From Oscillospiraceae bacterium (lineage in GTDB: Bacteria > Bacillota > Clostridia > Oscillospirales > UBA644), in contig SVMP01000095.1 in assembly GCA_015067385.1 (NCBI GenBank), positions 1 to 8,323 of the forward strand: a stretch of 8,323 bases of DNA, given 5' to 3'. The position numbers and the translations under genes are program-made. Shown here one piece after another: positions 6,354-8,323 of the stretch. The notes beneath the pieces are model-generated. The model was not told the DNA's origin. It did no database searches and worked only from the letters and a program-made list of their open reading frames with translations. How positions within the stretch are numbered: the first letter of the stretch is position 1; each line of letters starts with the position of its first letter.

Positions 6354-8323
6354 ATGCAGTTTTCAACTAAATTTTTTGCTGCGACAACAGAAAAATGTCA
6401 TTGGGAAAAGACCGTTCCCGCACCTTACATGAGACGTTCTTTCAACGTGGATGAAATTCCGGACGTTGCTGAGATAACAGTATGCGGTCTCGGTTTTTAT
6501 GAAATTTACATTAACGGCAAGCATATAACCAAAGGCAAACTTTGTCCCTACCTTACAAATCCTCACGAATCTTTAGCATACGACAATTATGATCTTTTGC
6601 CTTATTTAACAAAAGGTAAAAACACGCTTGCGTTCATTCTCGGTAACGGATTCCAGAACGGTTTCGGCGGATTTGTCTGGGATTTTCAAAAAACTCGTTT
6701 CATATCAGCGCCCAAGCTTGCATTTGCAGTTGAACTGAAAAAAGGCGAAGAAACAACAGTTATTGAAGCTGATGAAAATATTCTCACCCACCCCTCCCCC
6801 ATTGTTTTAGACGAATTACGTTTAGGCGAATGCTACGATGCAAATCTTGAGATCGACGGATGGAATGAAGTTGAATTCGACGACAGCGATTGGCAGAAAG
6901 CTATTCCCGCATCCGATCCCGGCGGAGAATGTATGCTTTCAACAGCCCATCCGATCGTTAAAACAAAAGAATTGAAAGCCGTTAAGATATGGAAAGAAGA
7001 CGACGGATTTGTTTACGACTTCGGAGAAAACTGGTCGGGTCTTACACGTCTTTGCATAAGCGCTGAAAAAGGCAGAAAGATAAAGATCCAACACGGCGAA
7101 CGTCTTTTTGACGGAAAGTTCGGTCAGAGTAATCTTATTTTCATAAAAGACCCCAATGCGGGAGTTCCGCTTTATACTCAGCAGACAGAATACACCTGTA
7201 AGGGTGAAGGAAAAGAAGAATACACCCCGACATTTACATATTACGGATTCCAGTACGCAAAGATATGGGGAATTACCGAAGAGGAAGCAACCGAAGATCT
7301 TCTTATCTATGATGTAATGAACACAGAGCTTACCGACAGAGGTAACTTCTCATGTTCTGATGAGATCATGAATAAATTACAGGAAATGACTCGTCGTTCA
7401 ACCCTTGCAAACTTCTTCCATTTCCCGACTGACTGTCCTCACAGAGAAAAGAACGGTTGGACTGCAGATGCTGCTCTTTCCGCAGAGCAAACCCTCATGA
7501 ATTTCGATCCCGAAGACAACTATTATTTCTGGATCAGAACCATTTGCCGTTCCATGAATTTTGAAGGTCAACTTCTCGGAATCGTTCCGTCCGGCGGTTG
7601 GGGCGGTTGGGCAAGCGGTCCTTGTTGGGACTCTGTTCTTATCTATCTGCCGTATTTCTCTTATGTATTAAGAGGCGATCTTCGTGCGGCAAAAGAAATT
7701 TCCGGTTCAATGTTAAGATATTTCCATTTCATTACCAATAAGCTTAACGAAAAAGGTCTTATTGAAATGGGGCTTGGCGACTGGTGCGCTCCCGGTAAAA
7801 CATCCACATTGGAATTTGCCGCAAGTGTTACAGCATATGACCTTGCAAAGAAAGCTGCTGTTCTTTACAATGCAATGGGTATGGATGCTGAAGCCGCATA
7901 TGTTGATGTTTTTGCAAAGAAGATGAAGAAGAATATCAGAGAGCATCTTTGCGATCTTGATACTATGACCTTCGACAACAACTGCCAGACATCGCAGGCA
8001 ATGGCAATTTACTACAGTATTTGTGACACAAAAGAAGAAGAACAGAAGGCGCTTTCCGTTCTTCTCGACAGAATTCATGAAAAAGACGATCATATGGATA
8101 TGGGCGTACTCGGCGGACGAGTTATTTTCAGAGTCCTTGCCGACAACGGTCTGATCGATCTTGCACTCCATATGATGTGCAGACTTGACGGTCCCTCTTA
8201 CGGATATATGATCGATGCAGGATACAATACGTTGCTTGAAACAAACTTCCGCGATACAGACTCCTGTAACCATCATTTCTGGGGCGATATTTCCGCATTC
8301 ATGATAGAATATATCGCAGGTAT
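6354..8323 (+). CDS. GH78 alpha-L-rhamnosidase paralogue (second of tandem pair, C-terminus beyond window)
   Basis: The frame is open from the ATG at 6354 to the right edge, 656 codons plus two bases; aligned to its neighbour, roughly 88 C-terminal residues are missing. AAGGAG (6341-6346) sits 7 nt before the start, and the 20-nt gap from the previous stop implies co-transcription. It has the same domain order as its neighbour with no gross indels: 44 of the first 50 residues are identical. The catalytic segment is kept (D360, E365), as is the candidate base E629. Differences cluster in a few places: residues 262-275, the region around 410-425 (with a one-residue insertion), the stretch after GDWC near 478-495, and 630-637 just after the candidate base. 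In addition the TGDAA after the acid motif is TADAA here. It also lacks a signal peptide. It was probably produced by tandem duplication and then shifted in substrate range; the family call is firm, the substrate is not. Confidence 0.92.
   Translation, partial: MQFSTKFFAATTEKCHWEKTVPAPYMRRSFNVDEIPDVAEITVCGLGFYEIYINGKHITKGKLCPYLTNPHESLAYDNYDLLPYLTKGKNTLAFILGNGFQNGFGGFVWDFQKTRFISAPKLAFAVELKKGEETTVIEADENILTHPSPIVLDELRLGECYDANLEIDGWNEVEFDDSDWQKAIPASDPGGECMLSTAHPIVKTKELKAVKIWKEDDGFVYDFGENWSGLTRLCISAEKGRKIKIQHGERLFDGKFGQSNLIFIKDPNAGVPLYTQQTEYTCKGEGKEEYTPTFTYYGFQYAKIWGITEEEATEDLLIYDVMNTELTDRGNFSCSDEIMNKLQEMTRRSTLANFFHFPTDCPHREKNGWTADAALSAEQTLMNFDPEDNYYFWIRTICRSMNFEGQLLGIVPSGGWGGWASGPCWDSVLIYLPYFSYVLRGDLRAAKEISGSMLRYFHFITNKLNEKGLIEMGLGDWCAPGKTSTLEFAASVTAYDLAKKAAVLYNAMGMDAEAAYVDVFAKKMKKNIREHLCDLDTMTFDNNCQTSQAMAIYYSICDTKEEEQKALSVLLDRIHEKDDHMDMGVLGGRVIFRVLADNGLIDLALHMMCRLDGPSYGYMIDAGYNTLLETNFRDTDSCNHHFWGDISAFMIEYIAG
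6354..8323 (+). repeat. Direct repeat unit 2: duplicated GH78 gene
   Basis: This is the second copy of the duplicated gene, cut by the window edge. The homology begins at the start codon itself; the upstream regions (promoter leader against a 20-nt spacer) do not resemble each other, so the duplication junction cannot be placed outside the genes. Confidence 0.85.

Noticed and set aside
7713..8276. A 187-codon minus-strand open frame inside the second rhamnosidase, with a shorter counterpart at 5566-5892 in the first
   Set aside because: Presence in both copies could look like conservation, but it follows from the homology of the sense genes. The product has no known motif and the sense frame is plainly coding.

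Overview
The window reads as a carbohydrate-utilisation locus from a Gram-positive anaerobe, most likely an uncultured gut or rumen Clostridia-type Firmicute. This is inferred from AGGAGG-type ribosome binding sites, sigma-A promoters with TTGACA and exact 17-bp spacers, lipoprotein signal peptides on the two exported proteins, AT-rich intergenic DNA and the standard genetic code. No ribosomal RNA or other taxonomic marker is present, so the assignment is tentative.

The layout is two divergent blocks around a 231-bp regulatory region (3865-4095). The leftward block, in order of transcription, is: a cyclophilin-type peptidyl-prolyl isomerase lipoprotein (3864-3136), a Gfo/Idh/MocA-family NAD(P)-dependent oxidoreductase (3095-1932), a ThuA-like protein (1897-1169), and an extracellular solute-binding lipoprotein (from 1120, running off the left edge). 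The gaps are only 34-48 nt and hold no visible terminator, so the four genes probably form one operon that continues beyond the window, plausibly into ABC permease genes. The rightward block holds two tandem paralogous GH78 alpha-L-rhamnosidase-like genes (4096-6333, and 6354 running off the right edge), 20 nt apart.

Working model (inference): the lipoprotein captures a rhamnose-containing glycoside outside the cell and hands it to a transporter. The two rhamnosidases have no signal peptide and would release the terminal sugar in the cytoplasm. The oxidoreductase/ThuA pair, which resembles the ThuB/ThuA pair of rhizobial disaccharide catabolism, would process the released or remaining sugar, perhaps through a keto-sugar. 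The two rhamnosidases are nearly alike over most of their length but differ in short clusters around the predicted active site, which suggests they share the work on different linkages or aglycones. No CRISPR array, mobile element, tRNA or rRNA was seen.
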